NCBI RefSeq assembly: GCF_047948215.1
Contig: NC_134461.1
Coordinates: forward strand, 87,912,245-87,976,244
Direction: 5' to 3'
Length of the DNA stretch: 64,000 bases
DNA from: Lycorma delicatula
Lineage: Eukaryota > Arthropoda > Insecta > Hemiptera > Fulgoridae
The notes beneath the pieces were generated by a model. The model was not told the DNA's origin and made no database searches. It saw only the letters and a program-made list of their open reading frames with translations. Made by a program: the position numbers and the translations under genes. Shown here piece by piece: positions 61,484-64,000 of the stretch. Numbering within the stretch: the first letter of the stretch is position 1; each line of letters begins with the position of its first letter.

Positions 61484-61719
61484 CTTTGATACCATTACTT
61501 TGACTTCTTCAATAGATTTTTTAATAATATTCTGCATTTTTTCATTGGGCTGTTTACCATTCCTTCTACCAACTGGATCTGGATTCATTTTCCAACCACC
61601 ACTAGGTTCACACTTTTCTCCCCACTCATCCTTAAGTTTTAATTCTTCTACTTGTTCATCAGTAAGGCCCATTATATTAGGAGGTAACAATGTTCCATGT
61701 TTCGCCAATTCTTCCAACT
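61484..61719 (-). CDS. CFAP298: CFAP298 internal exon (N-terminal half of protein)
   Basis: This 236-nt exon encodes 78 complete residues plus two nucleotides of a codon split with the previous exon. It begins LEELAKHGTLLPPN, continues with GLTDEQVEELKLKDEWGEKC and the stretch GRRNGKQPNEKM, and ends EEVKVMVSK. These are the conserved blocks of the CFAP298 (C21orf59, kurly) family, whose vertebrate members act in the cytoplasm in outer dynein arm assembly and planar orientation of motile cilia. The acceptor reads ttgatag before the exon and the donor is AAG|gtaagtg, a near-perfect consensus. The donor falls after a complete codon, so the next exon joins in phase 0. A second AG two bases inside leaves the exact start ambiguous (61719 or 61717). 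The upstream exon with the initiator Met is not in the window. In an insect the likely sites of action are sperm flagella and ciliated sensory neurons (inference). Confidence 0.95.
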
Positions 61720-63059
61720 CTATCAATAACAAAAGAAATAAGTTTTTATTTAAGCCTAAATATACTACACCACACGACCTCATTTCCAGCATCATGGATT
61801 CTTTTCTTTTATCTTGCTTTACAGTGTTAACCTCTGTAATTCCTTCTATTAACAAACTAAATAACCATAGATTTCTTAAGATATGACAAATCAATTTTGT
61901 TCTTTTAGTAAACTATTTGAAGTAAAATTTTGTAAAATTCATCCAGAAGTTTTTGTTTAACACTCTCTATTCTATGATTCACTCACAAAACCTCTTCATT
62001 TCAAAATTGATCATACAAACACTGAAACATTCCCTACAGCACCATATTTCAAAAGACCTAATTCTTACTTATTATTTTTTTTGGCTCACAGTTTTTTAAA
62101 TTATGTTGCACGAAGCAATACTTATGAACTTATGAATATTTTTATGAATTTCTTTCTAATTCCTAATTAACATTTGATGATAGCACATTTCTTTTCTTCC
62201 TGATAATAACTCTCCTTGAATAAGCTAGTAAGTTACCTTTTTTGTAAGACTTTTTGATTTTGCTTGGGAAGCTTAAAACATGCATTTTAAGTGAATCCAT
62301 TTTTCAATGGCATATAACTTAAGATGCATATACACAAGAGTAAATCATAACATATATGTACTACACATAATATCATCTATTGTACTAAAGACTAGAATAA
62401 ACAGATGAGATCCTCTTCAAAAGAAGTAATTTTGAATAAAACAATGAGGTAAACTATTTTAATATATATATATATATATATATACACTACTATAATATTT
62501 TTATAAACATTGTTGACAATATTATGAGATTTTAATGTTTTAAAATGTCATAATCATAACAGATGTTGGCTTTTACATTAATTGTGATTGATTAAAAATG
62601 TATTATACATTGACTAAAACGGTGTCACGGATCAGTATAAGGTACAAAATAAGAGAAATTAAAAAAGATTAAAATTTGTAGATGACCTAAAAGAAAGTGG
62701 GAGTTCTCAGGATCTTAACATTTTAATTGGGAATATAAGAGAATGCACACATACATATGCAAGGGATGCCTCAAAGCAATAACCATATGATGATAAATTG
62801 AATCAAGAGTAGCTGAGTGTGATCATGCTCATTGACATAACATCTAATACATCAATACACAGGGTGACTTCTGATTATCAACCAACACATCACCACATAA
62901 CCAAATTGTAAAGTTTTGAATACAAACACCATGAAAGAAAAAATATGTAGCAATAAAAAGAGGTATTCCTATAGAAAGCAAAAGAAGTGTTATATGTATT
63001 AATTTTGTAAATGGGAAAAGAATTGCAGATATGATTCCACTACTCTTTCAAAGTTTGTC
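61720..63059 (-). other. CFAP298 upstream intron (partial)
   Basis: This is the intron before the 61484-61719 exon, continuing beyond the window. I could not find the first coding exon (MVLLHVK-like) here. It holds a (TA)n run at 62462. The LINE relic at 63060 lies in the same intron if the first exon is beyond 64000. Confidence 0.6.
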
Positions 63060-64000
63060 ATAATCCAAATTATTAAAAAAACTGAATATTGATGCCAAAG
63101 AAAGCAAGAGCAGATAAATGTACAGAAAAATTAGCTTAACTAGTCATACATCAAAAATCTTAACTAGAATTCTGTACAGAAGAATTGAAAGGAGGGAGAG
63201 CAAAAGAAGTGTTAGAAGACCAATTTGGTTTCAGGAAAAGTATAGGGACAAAGGAAGCAATTTTAGTGCTGAGATTAGTAGAAGAAGGAAGATTAAAGAA
63301 AGCAAACCAACATACTTAGCATTTATAGACCTAGAAAAGGTATTCGATAACTTAGAATGGAATAAAATGTTCAGCACTTTAAAAAAATTAGAGTTCAAAT
63401 ACAGAGATAGAAGAACAATTGCTAACATTTGCAGGAAACAAACAGCAACAGTAATAATTGAAGAATTAATTAATAATTCTTCAAGTAATAAATGAAGAAA
63501 GAAGCTGTAATAAAAAAGAGAATCTGACAAGGATGTTCCCTATCCCTGTTACTTTTTAATCTTTACATAGAACTAGCAGTTGATGATGTTAAAGAACAAT
63601 TTAGATCCGGAGTAACAGTACAAGGTGAAAAGATAAAGATGCTATGACTTGCCGATGATACAGTAATTCTAGCTGAGAGTAAAAAAGATTTAAAAGAAAC
63701 AATGAATGGCATGGATGAAGTCCTATGCAAAAACTACCATGCAATGGAATGTAGTAGAAATAATGAAGATAGACCACTGAATGTAAAAATAGGTAAAGAA
63801 TAGATCACAGAGGTAGAAGAATTTTGTTATTTAGGAAGTAGAATTACTAAACATGGACAAAGTAGGGGTGATATAAAATGCTGAATAGCACAGGCATTTG
63901 GCATTTTATACAAATTATATTTCTGACTGAAGGCTTGTTAGCTTTAAGTCAGAAATATCATTTTTTACATCAAAAATTTATTTAAACAACAGGAAAACAT
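63060..64000 (+). mobile_element. LINE reverse-transcriptase relic, running off the window end
   Basis: The plus strand shows the RT fingers start (PKKARADKCT near 63093, YRKISLTSHTSKILTRIL near 63121), the conserved LAFIDLEKVFDNLEWNKM (about 63320), then after a stop IRQGCSLSLLLFNLYI (about 63520), the catalytic box LADDTVILAES (about 63650; FADD expected), EEFCYLGSRITKHG (about 63810) and KISLNTRK-like sequence at the very end. At least three stops are TGA where relatives have an arginine CGA, the pattern expected from CpG decay. The clade is uncertain. The element continues past 64000. Confidence 0.82.

Noticed and set aside
61500..61886. 128-codon open frame on the plus strand
   Set aside because: It is the antisense of the CFAP298 exon at 61484-61719 and its flanking intron.

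Overview
The window is a very AT-rich stretch of animal nuclear DNA with long introns, microsatellites, many decayed transposable elements and only one recognisable host gene. That gene's protein, together with the mix of mariner/DD41D transposons, R1-, jockey- and other LINE relics, a BEL/Pao relic and a tRNA-derived SINE, points to an insect. A hemipteran is my best guess, but nothing in the sequence proves the order.

Host gene. Three spliced exons on the minus strand (61484-61719, 50865-51155, 44877-44972) encode the middle and most of the C-terminal part of CFAP298 (C21orf59/kurly family), a cytoplasmic factor needed for outer dynein arm assembly and ciliary polarity. The exons join in phase with canonical AG/GT borders. 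The introns between them are about 10.3 kb and 5.9 kb. The first exon must lie beyond 64000. I could not find the last exon below 44877, so it may also lie outside the window.

Layout. 1-17400: AT-rich non-coding DNA with one deleted hAT-type element (4975-5514). 17400-18500: a mariner relic fused to a Tc1-like relic that carries a 207-bp inverted duplication. 20466-21828: a complete but broken DD41D-type transposon with TIRs and a TA duplication. 22840-28000: relics of mariner, a MADF-like domain, jockey and BEL/Pao. 28680-29200: a CpG-rich block, a candidate promoter. 29501-29651: a SINE with perfect 13-bp target-site duplications. 30590-34670: an unclassified repeat, a DD41D relic and an R1-clade LINE relic. 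34690-36030: a decayed protein-like block I cannot identify. 39098-40420: a mariner with both TIRs and an uninterrupted transposase, the best candidate for a recent insertion. 40930-42400: a second jockey relic. 44877-64000: CFAP298 exons and introns, with more mariner, DD41D, Harbinger and LINE relics in the introns.

Most of the coding-like sequence is therefore transposon debris in several states of decay. The points most worth following up are the intact mariner, the permuted foldback, the unidentified block at 34.7-36.0 kb and the CpG-rich block at 28.7 kb.
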